A stretch of 34,872 bases of DNA from Prolixibacteraceae bacterium (GTDB taxonomy: Bacteria > Bacteroidota > Bacteroidia > Bacteroidales > Prolixibacteraceae): assembly GCA_028282705.1 (NCBI GenBank), contig JANQHI010000025.1, positions 1 to 34,872 of the forward strand. Direction: 5' to 3'. A program made the position numbers and the translations under genes. Below the pieces are notes generated by a model. The model worked only from the letters and a program-made list of their open reading frames with translations. It had not been told where the DNA came from and made no database searches. Each line of letters starts with the position of its first letter. Positions within the stretch are counted from its first letter, which is position 1. This document shows positions 15,517 to 23,445 of this stretch, piece after piece.

Positions 15517-17176
15517 TTTCACAAACTATATCCTGGAATCAGCCATTAGCCTTGGGGTGTTGTCCCTGGTCTACTTTTTTTTCTTAAGGAAAGAAACATT
15601 TTTTAGGCTAAACAGGTATTTTTTACTGATATCTGTTGTATTTTCTGCTACACTCCCATTGCTTCACTTAAAAGTATACCCTGCCAGCCCAACCATGCTT
15701 GATGAGGTTACAGTTTCACAATACAGGAACCTAATTGAGGTGGTTACCATTTATGGCACAGGCTTTTCAGGAAAGCTGGAAAGGTTTATAACCAGTTATA
15801 AATCATTAGGATATATATATGTATTTGGAGTCCTGTTTTTTACATTCTTGCTACTGTTTAGGATCACCCAGGTGGCTGAATTGATCCAAAACAATAAGGT
15901 AACCAAAAAACATGGGGTTAAATTGGTAACCCTTGACAGGGATTTTAGCCCATTTTCATTCCTTAATTATGTGTTTATCAGCAAAAACCTCCATCAATAT
16001 GAAGATTGGGAAAAGATGTTGTCACACGAAATTGAACACATCAGGCAGGGGCATTCATGGGATGTTATCATTATTGGGGTACTTTCTATAATTCAATGGT
16101 TTAACCCTTTTTTCTGGTTGTTAAGAAGGGCTTTACGCGAAAACCATGAGTATTCAGCAGACCATGCAGTCCTTGCAAAGGGTGTGTCAAAAGCCAGGTA
16201 CAAAAGTGCATTGATCAACCAGCTAATTGGAGACCAACTGGTTATTGCCAGCAGTTTTAATTATTCTCTGATAAAGAGCAGGATACAAATGATGTCACGA
16301 ATAAAATCAAGGAAGCAGGCAGGCATAAAATTTATCATTGGCATATTGATGGGGGCTAGCCTGGTTATTGCATTTGCTTGTGAAGACAAAGAAAAAGCAG
16401 GTGTTAATGAAAAACCAGTATTCCAGTTTATCAATATTTCTGAAGCCCTGTTGAGTGACCCATCATACACTCAAAAACTTAATGTGGCTAAAGGATTGCT
16501 CAATAGCTCATTAGGGATGAAGGTTACCATTGATTCATTAAAAAAAGACTTTGATGTAAAACTGGAGGATGGGATCATTTTTATCAATAAGAAATTTAAT
16601 TATAGGAAAGCCATTTACATTGTGGATGGGCAATTGGCTGATATTAGTTATGTTGAAGGCCAACAAAAAAATTCATTCAATGCTATTGAAATAATAAAGG
16701 ATGGGGAGAAAATAGCCCCTTATATTGAAAAATATGGGCAACAGGCACTTGAAGGTATTGTGTTGTGTTATATGAATACTTTCCCACCTGATTCAATAAC
16801 CAGCCAGGGGGGGATGAATATGATCAGTGAAATAATTACATTCAGCCCAAATAATGCTGAAGAGGTCTTTTTTATTGTGGAAGAAATGCCCGAATTTCCG
16901 GGAGGAGAATTAGCTCTTAAGAAATTCATTGGGAACTCAATAAAATATCCTGTAATTGCACAGGAAAATGGTATCCAAGGAAAAGTTTATGTAACTTTTG
17001 TAGTTGATAAATTCGGGAAAACAACCAAAGCCCGGGTTGTTAGGGGTGTTGACCCATTGCTCGATAAAGAAGCCCTTAGGGTTGTATCCCAGTTGCCCAT
17101 ATGGAAACCTGGAATGCAAAAGGGCAAGGCTGTCAATATTGCTTATACTGTTCCAATCAATTTTAAATTACAATAG
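15509..17176 (+). CDS. BlaR1-type M56 membrane metalloprotease with plug-like and TonB C-terminal domains
   Basis: A 555-residue sensor protease. The N-terminal half has membrane segments at about 8-26, 36-53, 103-120 and 270-290, with the M56 zinc site H173-E174-x-x-H177 (HEIEH) and probable third ligand E214 in ENHEYSAD. The penicillin-binding sensor domain of true BlaR1 is absent. Instead, the periplasmic part holds a segment at 368-422 resembling a TonB-receptor plug (AIYIVDGQ, then AIEIIKDGEKIAPYIEKYG and EGIV), and a TonB C-terminal domain at 452-555 close to those of the two upstream proteins. It probably cleaves the BlaI repressor in response to an envelope signal. It overlaps blaI by 8 bases and is followed after 23 bases by a TPR gene. 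The plug assignment is by eye. Confidence 0.88.
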   Translation: MNSFTNYILESAISLGVLSLVYFFFLRKETFFRLNRYFLLISVVFSATLPLLHLKVYPASPTMLDEVTVSQYRNLIEVVTIYGTGFSGKLERFITSYKSLGYIYVFGVLFFTFLLLFRITQVAELIQNNKVTKKHGVKLVTLDRDFSPFSFLNYVFISKNLHQYEDWEKMLSHEIEHIRQGHSWDVIIIGVLSIIQWFNPFFWLLRRALRENHEYSADHAVLAKGVSKARYKSALINQLIGDQLVIASSFNYSLIKSRIQMMSRIKSRKQAGIKFIIGILMGASLVIAFACEDKEKAGVNEKPVFQFINISEALLSDPSYTQKLNVAKGLLNSSLGMKVTIDSLKKDFDVKLEDGIIFINKKFNYRKAIYIVDGQLADISYVEGQQKNSFNAIEIIKDGEKIAPYIEKYGQQALEGIVLCYMNTFPPDSITSQGGMNMISEIITFSPNNAEEVFFIVEEMPEFPGGELALKKFIGNSIKYPVIAQENGIQGKVYVTFVVDKFGKTTKARVVRGVDPLLDKEALRVVSQLPIWKPGMQKGKAVNIAYTVPINFKLQ

Positions 17177-17199
17177 CCCACTTCCAAATAACTATAAAA

Positions 17200-18438
17200 A
17201 TGAGGACATTAATTTTAACAATAACCCTTTTTCTATCTTTTTGTGGGTATTCCCAGGAAATAGATTTGCTGATCCTTAACCAAAAATATGAGCAGGCTCT
17301 GGATAAAATTTCTCAAAAACTTGCTACTGAGCCTGATGGGGATACTTATTTTAAACAAGGGATATTGTACTCGCGCCTACAGAATTATGCCCGGGCAGCA
17401 CGATCTTTTCAAAGTGCATTGGGGTTTACACCCAATAACCCAACTATTTTGGCTGAATTGGGTGAAGTTTTATCTAAGTTGGGAAATTATACCCAGGCAG
17501 CATCATTTTTTGAGCAGGCAACTGTGGTTTCAAAAGAAAACCTGGTTTTAAAGGGAAAGCTGGGCAGGGTATATATCAACCAAAAAAGTTACCTGAAAGC
17601 ATTTGAGGTATTTGATAAAATCTATAAAATTGATTCAACAAATGTGTATTGGAACAAACAATTTGCTTTTTGCGCACACATAGTTGGCAGGGTGTCTTTG
17701 GCAATAAAATTGTACAATAAGGTCCTGGAGCAAAACCAGCATGATGTAGGTTCATACATAAACCTGGCTTCTTTATACCAGAAAATGAATGTAAATAAAC
17801 AGGCTTTGGAGTTAATTCTTAAGGGGCTGGAATATATGCCTGATAATGCTTCTTTGCAGTTAAAGCTGGCTAACCTGTATTATGGCACCAAAGCTTATGA
17901 TAAAGCAGTTTCCAGTTTTGAAAAATACTTGACCAATGTTGATTCAACATACCTGGTTTTAAAAAATTATGGGATAAGCCTTTATTTTAACAGGAATGAA
18001 CCAAAAGCTATCCAACTACTTGAAAAATGTGTGGAACAAGTCCCTGATGACCCATTTGTATTGTTTTACCTGGGCTTGGGGCATAAAAAACTGGCTCAGC
18101 ATGAAATTGCTGAAGCCTATATGAACACAGCCATTGAAGCAGCAACACCTTATTATTTACCTGAGATGTACCACCATCTGGGGCAAATTTATGGGCAGCA
18201 AAGAAAATTTGCAGAATCTATTGAAGCCTTGAAAAAAGCCTATGAATTAGATCCAACAGGGCATGAGGTTTTGTTTGAAATTGCAACCACTTATGAGGAA
18301 TACAACAACAATAAAACCCTGGCCCTAAATTTTTACAGGATGTATTTACTTGAAGCCAAAGAAAAAGCAAAAAATGCTACCTATGCCCTGAATAGGATGG
18401 ATAAGATCAAAGAGATGCTTTTTATGGATGGCCAGTAG
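17200..18438 (+). CDS. Exported tetratricopeptide-repeat protein
   Basis: A 412-residue protein with an N-terminal signal peptide (residues 1-19, ending CGYSQ) and then about eight to ten TPR units covering almost the entire mature part, for example ARAARSFQSALGFTPNNP, then KAVSSFEKYL and AESIEALKKAYELDP. TPR arrays bind other proteins. It starts 23 bases after the M56 sensor gene and is likely the last gene of the blaI operon. Its function there is unknown; it may scaffold or report on an envelope complex. Its 3' end overlaps by 17 bases with the convergent FAD/Fe-S dehydrogenase gene. Confidence 0.85.
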   Translation: MRTLILTITLFLSFCGYSQEIDLLILNQKYEQALDKISQKLATEPDGDTYFKQGILYSRLQNYARAARSFQSALGFTPNNPTILAELGEVLSKLGNYTQAASFFEQATVVSKENLVLKGKLGRVYINQKSYLKAFEVFDKIYKIDSTNVYWNKQFAFCAHIVGRVSLAIKLYNKVLEQNQHDVGSYINLASLYQKMNVNKQALELILKGLEYMPDNASLQLKLANLYYGTKAYDKAVSSFEKYLTNVDSTYLVLKNYGISLYFNRNEPKAIQLLEKCVEQVPDDPFVLFYLGLGHKKLAQHEIAEAYMNTAIEAATPYYLPEMYHHLGQIYGQQRKFAESIEALKKAYELDPTGHEVLFEIATTYEEYNNNKTLALNFYRMYLLEAKEKAKNATYALNRMDKIKEMLFMDGQ

Positions 18439-21358
18439 GGTTCAAGGCTTCATACATGATTTCCACAGGGTGTTTAGCCTTTTTGCCTGTGCCATCAAAA
18501 ATATGGTGGCGGCATGATGTGCCTGGTGCAGCAATAATGGTGTTGCTTTCAACCTTCCTCACTTCAGGGAATAAAACCATCTCCCCAATTTTCATGGATA
18601 GTTCATAATGCTCTTTTTCATAACCAAATGAGCCAGCCATCCCACAACATCCTGAAGGGATTTCCTGTACAAGGTAATTTTTAGGCAATGACAGCATTTT
18701 TATGGATGGGATGGTTGAGGCAATGGATTTCTGGTGGCAATGCCCATGGAGCAGTATCTGTTTTTCTTCTTCAGTAAAATTATTTTCTGAAATATTCCCT
18801 TTTACAACCTCCCTGCTAATAAACTCTTCAAAAAGGAGGGAGTTTTTACCCAATTCCAGGGCATCAGTTTGCAAGGTTTTGTCAACCAGTTCAGGGTATT
18901 CATCCCTGAATGAGAGTATGGCAGAAGGCTCAATCCCTATCAATGGGGCTTCTGGGTTAATGATATCTTTTAACAGCAACACATTTTCAGTAGCAATCTT
19001 TTTTGATGCCCTTACCAACCCTTTTGAAAGGAATGTCCTGCCACTCTCTTTATGCACAGGGATCTTTACTTCATAATCCAGTTTAGTTAACAGCAGGATA
19101 GCTTTAATACCAATGTCACTTTCGTTGTAATTGGTAAATTCATCATTAAAAAGGAAAACTTTTCCTTTTGGTTTTTCAGGGGTAAGTTTTTGGCTATTTC
19201 CAACCCACCTGTTCAGGGTTAGTTTTGAAAGCAAGGGTACTTGCCTTTGTGGGGTAAAACCAATGGCTTTCTTGACCATGGGTAAATTCATGATAAAGTT
19301 GGATAATGGCCTAAAGGCTATAGCCAGCCTGTTCAGCCTGGGGAGGTAGGCAACCAACCTGGACCTTAATGGGATACCATGGATGTCATAATAATGCTGA
19401 AGGAATTCAGCTTTCAGTTTAGCCAGATCAACATTTGAGGGGCATTCAGCTTTACAGGCTTTGCAGGAAATACAAAGCTCAAGCACCTCATAAACCTCTT
19501 TACTGGCAAAAGGGCTTTCCTGGTTTCCTTTGTGCATCAACTCCCTTAACATATTTGCCCTGCCACGTGTTGATTTATCCTCATCACCTGAAGCCATAAA
19601 AGTGGGGCACATAGTTCCACCAATCAGCTCACTTTTGCGGCAATCTCCTGAACCATTGCACTTTTCAATTGCCCTAATAAACCCTTTGGTATTAGAGAAA
19701 TCAAAAAATGTTTGTGGTTCAGGGTTACTTTTCCCAGGTTGTATCCTCAGGTTTTCAGTAATGGGAGGGGTGTCTACAATTTTGCCAGGGTTAAAGATGT
19801 TATCGGGATCCCAGGTTTGTTTGATTTGCCTTACCAATTGGTAATTGTTCTCGCCCAGCATCAGTGGAATAAACCTTCCTCTAAGCCTGCCATCACCATG
19901 TTCACCACTTAAGGAGCCTTTGTATTTTTTGACCAGGTGGGCTATGTCCAGTGCTATGGATTCATAGATTTTTACATCATTAGGGTCTTTAAGGTTCAGC
20001 AATGGCCTTAAGTGCAATTCACCAGTGGCAATATGGCCCTGGTAAACACAGGTGAGCTTGTATTTCTCAAGGATTTTTTTGAATTCAGCAATGTAATCTG
20101 GCAGTACTTTTGGGGCAACAGCTGTGTCTTCAATTACTGTTACATTCCTTTTATCACCAGGGATATTTGATAATAACCCCAATCCTGCTTTACGCAAAGC
20201 CCACACCCTATTGATCATTTCAGGAGGGGTGACCAAAGTGAAATAGTATCCCAGCCCTGCTTCCTTAAGGTCAGCTATTAGTGCATCAGCTTTCTTTTTG
20301 ATCTCACTTTCATTTTCATGTGAAAATTCAATAAGGAGCATAGCTGCTGGGTCACCTTCAATAAAAAACCTGTTTTTGCTCTGTTCAATATTTTCTTTAG
20401 TGCAATTCATCACAATTTCATCCATTAGTTCAATGGCATCAGGATGGTGTTCCAGTGCAATAATATTGGCTTGCAATGATTCTTCCAATGTATTAAAATG
20501 GGCACAAAGTAATCCTTTGTTAGCAGGAGGCAGGTCAATCAGGTTGAGTTTTGCCTTATGAGAAAATGCCAGAGTACCTTCTGAGCCAGCCAATAATTTA
20601 CAAAAATTGAAAGCTTCCCCATTTTCAGAAAAGGGTGCTGAATCTAGGAGGATGTCAATGGCATATCCATTGTTCCTCCTTTTTACATCAGGGGTAGGGA
20701 ATTCTTCTTTTATAGTAGCCTGGTTGGTTTTATCTGATAAGATGGATTGGATATTTTTATAAATATGGGTTTCAAGGTTATTGTCTGTGGCATTGTATTT
20801 TTCTTCAAATTCCTTTTTATCTAAGGCTTTAAAGGTAACCTCAGAACCATCAGAAAGGAGGGCATCTACTTCAAGTATATGTTCGCGCACACTGCCATGG
20901 ATGAGTGAATGTAACCCACATGAATTATTGCCCAGCATCCCACCAATTACACACCTGTTGGCTGTTGATGTTTCAGGGCCAAATACGAGGTTATATTTTT
21001 TAAGGTACTGGTTCAATTCAGCTAAAACTAACCCTGGTTCAACTATCACCCACTTTTCTTTTTCATTTAGCTCAATGATCTTGTTCATGTATTTTGATAC
21101 ATCCACTACAATTCCATTACCAACTACTTGTCCTGCTAGTGAGGTGCCTGCTCCACGAGGAATAATTGAAGTACTGTTTTTATGGGCAAAAGCAATTACC
21201 TTTTTAATATCATTAACATTCTTAGGTTTTACAACAGCTTCAGGAAGTTCCCTGTATGAAGATGCATCAGTGGAATATAAAACTCGTTGGGTGTTATCAG
21301 TAAATAAATCACCATCAAGTTGCTCCTTCAGTACCTGGTATTTGCTGTGATTATCCAT
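18422..21358 (-). CDS. FAD-linked and Fe-S D-2-hydroxyacid dehydrogenase (GlcD/GlpC fusion type)
   Basis: A 978-residue fusion. Residues about 40-270 are the FAD_binding_4 domain with PRGAGTSLAGQ (67-77) and NNSCGLHSLIHGS; about 270-530 is the FAD-oxidase C domain with GEHGDGRLRGR. Near 570-590 are extra cysteines (CNGSGDC and MCP). Around 630 lies a ferredoxin-like motif CISCKACKAECP, and two CCG-type halves follow, with HGHCHQKS near 874 and GCCGMAGSFGYE near 903. This architecture matches the YdiJ and long D-lactate dehydrogenase enzymes, which oxidise D-lactate or D-2-hydroxyglutarate and pass electrons to the quinone pool or another carrier. The gene is divergent from pta (244-base gap), so a lactate-to-acetyl-phosphate route is plausible. 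The substrate is not settled by sequence. Confidence 0.9.
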   Translation of the reverse strand: MDNHSKYQVLKEQLDGDLFTDNTQRVLYSTDASSYRELPEAVVKPKNVNDIKKVIAFAHKNSTSIIPRGAGTSLAGQVVGNGIVVDVSKYMNKIIELNEKEKWVIVEPGLVLAELNQYLKKYNLVFGPETSTANRCVIGGMLGNNSCGLHSLIHGSVREHILEVDALLSDGSEVTFKALDKKEFEEKYNATDNNLETHIYKNIQSILSDKTNQATIKEEFPTPDVKRRNNGYAIDILLDSAPFSENGEAFNFCKLLAGSEGTLAFSHKAKLNLIDLPPANKGLLCAHFNTLEESLQANIIALEHHPDAIELMDEIVMNCTKENIEQSKNRFFIEGDPAAMLLIEFSHENESEIKKKADALIADLKEAGLGYYFTLVTPPEMINRVWALRKAGLGLLSNIPGDKRNVTVIEDTAVAPKVLPDYIAEFKKILEKYKLTCVYQGHIATGELHLRPLLNLKDPNDVKIYESIALDIAHLVKKYKGSLSGEHGDGRLRGRFIPLMLGENNYQLVRQIKQTWDPDNIFNPGKIVDTPPITENLRIQPGKSNPEPQTFFDFSNTKGFIRAIEKCNGSGDCRKSELIGGTMCPTFMASGDEDKSTRGRANMLRELMHKGNQESPFASKEVYEVLELCISCKACKAECPSNVDLAKLKAEFLQHYYDIHGIPLRSRLVAYLPRLNRLAIAFRPLSNFIMNLPMVKKAIGFTPQRQVPLLSKLTLNRWVGNSQKLTPEKPKGKVFLFNDEFTNYNESDIGIKAILLLTKLDYEVKIPVHKESGRTFLSKGLVRASKKIATENVLLLKDIINPEAPLIGIEPSAILSFRDEYPELVDKTLQTDALELGKNSLLFEEFISREVVKGNISENNFTEEEKQILLHGHCHQKSIASTIPSIKMLSLPKNYLVQEIPSGCCGMAGSFGYEKEHYELSMKIGEMVLFPEVRKVESNTIIAAPGTSCRHHIFDGTGKKAKHPVEIMYEALNPTGHP

Positions 21359-21568
21359 AGAGAATAAAATTTGCCCATAAATATACCAAATAAAGAAGCT
21401 TTTGCAGAGAATTTGTTAAAAGTTACCTGAAGGAAATAGTACATTTTTTTTGTAGAGAAGTAACATCAATAATTTTTTAACCCCTTTAAGCTTTGATATC
21501 TCAGCTTAAATGTAAATTAATGGTTAACTAAATATTTCAGGAACATTAACCCATGAATATTTTTTAAT

Positions 21569-21576
21569 TACTTTTG
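21569..21576 (+). promoter_or_regulatory. Candidate -7 element of pta
   Basis: TACTTTTG matches the Bacteroidota TAnnTTTG consensus and lies 26 bases before ATG 21603. No TTG was found at the expected -33 distance, so this is tentative. Confidence 0.3.
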
Positions 21577-21602
21577 CCCTGTTTCTCAAAAAAAACAAGC
21601 TG

Positions 21603-22628
21603 ATGGATTTTATTGAAAGGATTATTACAAGGGCTAGGGAAAATAGGAAAAGGATTGTGCTGCCTGAAGCCACTGAAGCGCGCACATTAAGGGCTGTTGA
21701 GATAATCCTGAAAGAAGGGGTAGCAAGCCTGGTTTTGCTGGGTGATGAGGATGAGGTAAAAGAGGCTGCCAGGGGAGTTGGTGTCTGTGTAGATGAAACT
21801 AAAATAGTAAATCCCAAAAGTGATAAAAACCGTTCCCGTTATGCCAGGATGATGGTTAACATAAGGCAAGATTTAGGGTATGAAGAAGCCCTGAAATTGC
21901 TGGATGACCCACTCTATTTTGCTCCATTAATGATACTGAATGGTGATGCTGATGGTGAATTGGCAGGAGCCAACCATTCAAGTGCTGAAATATTAAGGCC
22001 AGCCTTACAGTTTGTAAAAACCTTGCCTGGTATTAGTTCTGTATCAGGGTTTTTCCTGATGGTAGTGAATGACCCACATTTTGGGTATGAAGGAATACTG
22101 GCTTTTGCTGATTGTTCAGTAATTCCTGACCCAACAGAAAGGCAGCTTGCAGAAATTGCTGTAACCACAGCACAAACTGCCCAAACCTTGCTAGGCATGA
22201 AACCAAGGGTGGCTATGTTAAGTTTCTCAACCAAAGGGAGTGCATCACATCCATTAGTAAATAAAGTAGTGAATGCCACCAGGATAGCTAGGGAGATGAA
22301 CCCAACCCTGATGGTTGATGGGGAACTGCAATTGGATGCAGCCATTATGCCTGAGGTTGCCCAAAGGACAGCTCCAGGCAGTGATGTAGCAGGTAGGGCA
22401 AATGTGTTGGTATTTCCAGGATTGGAAGCAGCAAATATTGGTTATAACCTGGTTCACAGGTTGGCTAAAGCTGAAGCTATTGGTCCTATTCTCCAGGGGA
22501 TGGCAGCCCCAATCAATGACCTTTCAATGGGATGTTCAGTAACTGATATTGTTACCATGGCTGCTATTACTGCAAACCAGGCACAGATTTATGAGGAGTT
22601 GAAACTGGCAGAAGCTTCAATACTATAA
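21603..22628 (+). CDS. pta: Phosphate acetyltransferase
   Basis: A 341-residue enzyme consisting of the PTA_PTB catalytic domain only, without the N-terminal DRTGG/CobB-like domains of E. coli Pta. It interconverts acetyl-CoA plus phosphate with acetyl phosphate plus CoA. Recognisable segments include RKRIVLPEATEARTLRA at the start, GELAGANHSSAEILRPALQF, MLSFSTKGSASHP, DGELQLDAAIMPEVA and NVLVFPGLEAANIGYNLV, all typical of Pta. The partner acetate kinase gene is not adjacent but 7.7 kb downstream (30348). It is divergent from the hydroxyacid dehydrogenase, and its last 6 bases overlap the convergent sirtuin gene. Length and motifs are normal. Confidence 0.95.
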   Translation: MDFIERIITRARENRKRIVLPEATEARTLRAVEIILKEGVASLVLLGDEDEVKEAARGVGVCVDETKIVNPKSDKNRSRYARMMVNIRQDLGYEEALKLLDDPLYFAPLMILNGDADGELAGANHSSAEILRPALQFVKTLPGISSVSGFFLMVVNDPHFGYEGILAFADCSVIPDPTERQLAEIAVTTAQTAQTLLGMKPRVAMLSFSTKGSASHPLVNKVVNATRIAREMNPTLMVDGELQLDAAIMPEVAQRTAPGSDVAGRANVLVFPGLEAANIGYNLVHRLAKAEAIGPILQGMAAPINDLSMGCSVTDIVTMAAITANQAQIYEELKLAEASIL

Positions 22629-23366
22629 ATAAAGGTATTCCCCAATTTTCATTAAAACCTCACTTGCATTGCCTTTTAAAAAGATATCTGTAATGGAGTT
22701 GGTAAGATGTGATTCCTGAATATTTATCTCAATGATCTTTGCACCATTTTGTTTGGCGACTTCAGGTATTTCTGCTGCTGGCATCACTTCAGCATTAGTG
22801 CCTATTATAATAAAAAGGTCTGATTTTTTTGCTTCAGCAAATGAACGTGTTTTGGCAAATGTTGGGATAGGTTCATTGAAAAAAACCATATCTGGTTTTA
22901 ATATCCCTTTGCAAATGTAACAAGTAGGAGGGAGGAAATCCAGGTTGGCAAAGCTGATGTCATATTCTGAATTACACTCAGTGCAAACCAGTTGTTTATA
23001 AGTGCCATGGATTTCATACACAAATTTGCTTCCTGCTTTTTGGTGAAGGTGGTCAATGTTTTGGGTGATAATGGATTCAATAAAACTGCGCTCGCCCATT
23101 TTGGCTAAAACTTTATGGCCTGTATTGGGCTCAGCACCACTTAATTTATCATAGAAAATTTCTTTTATTTTTTTCCATGATTGAAATGGTTTTTTCTTAA
23201 AATAGTCTATTTCAAGGAATATGGGGTGATGGGTTGTCCATAACCCATTTTTTCCCCTGAAAGGAGGGATGCCACTGTCAACAGATATTCCTGCTCCTGT
23301 AAATGCAACAGAGTATTTGGCATTTCTGATCCATTCAGCAGCCTGCTCTATTTTTTTGATATCCAT
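22623..23366 (-). CDS. cobB: NAD-dependent protein deacylase, sirtuin (SIR2/CobB) family
   Basis: A 247-residue sirtuin, removing acyl groups from lysines with NAD as co-substrate. Motifs: GAGIS at 24-28, IPPFRG, TQNIDHLH (101-108), catalytic H120 in EIHGTY, and zinc cysteines C128, C131, C149 and C152, then MVFFNEPIP and GTNAEVMPA. The Y-x-x-R pair that marks desuccinylases/demalonylases reads Y72-D-K-L75 here, so the arginine is missing and simple deacetylase activity is more likely; this is inference. It sits between pta and the acyl-CoA synthetase-GNAT fusion. It starts 79 bases after the synthetase stop, with a terminator hairpin between them, so it may have its own promoter. Confidence 0.93.
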   Translation of the reverse strand: MDIKKIEQAAEWIRNAKYSVAFTGAGISVDSGIPPFRGKNGLWTTHHPIFLEIDYFKKKPFQSWKKIKEIFYDKLSGAEPNTGHKVLAKMGERSFIESIITQNIDHLHQKAGSKFVYEIHGTYKQLVCTECNSEYDISFANLDFLPPTCYICKGILKPDMVFFNEPIPTFAKTRSFAEAKKSDLFIIIGTNAEVMPAAEIPEVAKQNGAKIIEINIQESHLTNSITDIFLKGNASEVLMKIGEYLYL

Positions 23367-23375
23367 CCTATTTAG

Positions 23376-23409
23376 TAAAAATTCCCGGAAGCTATAAAAC
23401 TCCCGGGAA
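23376..23409 (-). terminator. Rho-independent terminator of the acyl-CoA synthetase-GNAT gene
   Basis: On the minus strand a 7-bp GC-rich stem TTCCCGG/CCGGGAA (23382-23388 with 23403-23409) is followed directly by TTTTTACT. It lies just past the stop at 23446 and before the sirtuin start at 23366. Confidence 0.7.
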
Positions 23410-23445
23410 ATATTTAACTTTTTGATTGATTAAAAATCCTTAACC

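Noticed and set aside
15509-17176. A beta-lactam resistance sensor (true BlaR1)
   Set aside because: The penicillin-binding sensor domain is absent and no beta-lactamase gene is linked; only the protease half is shared with BlaR1.
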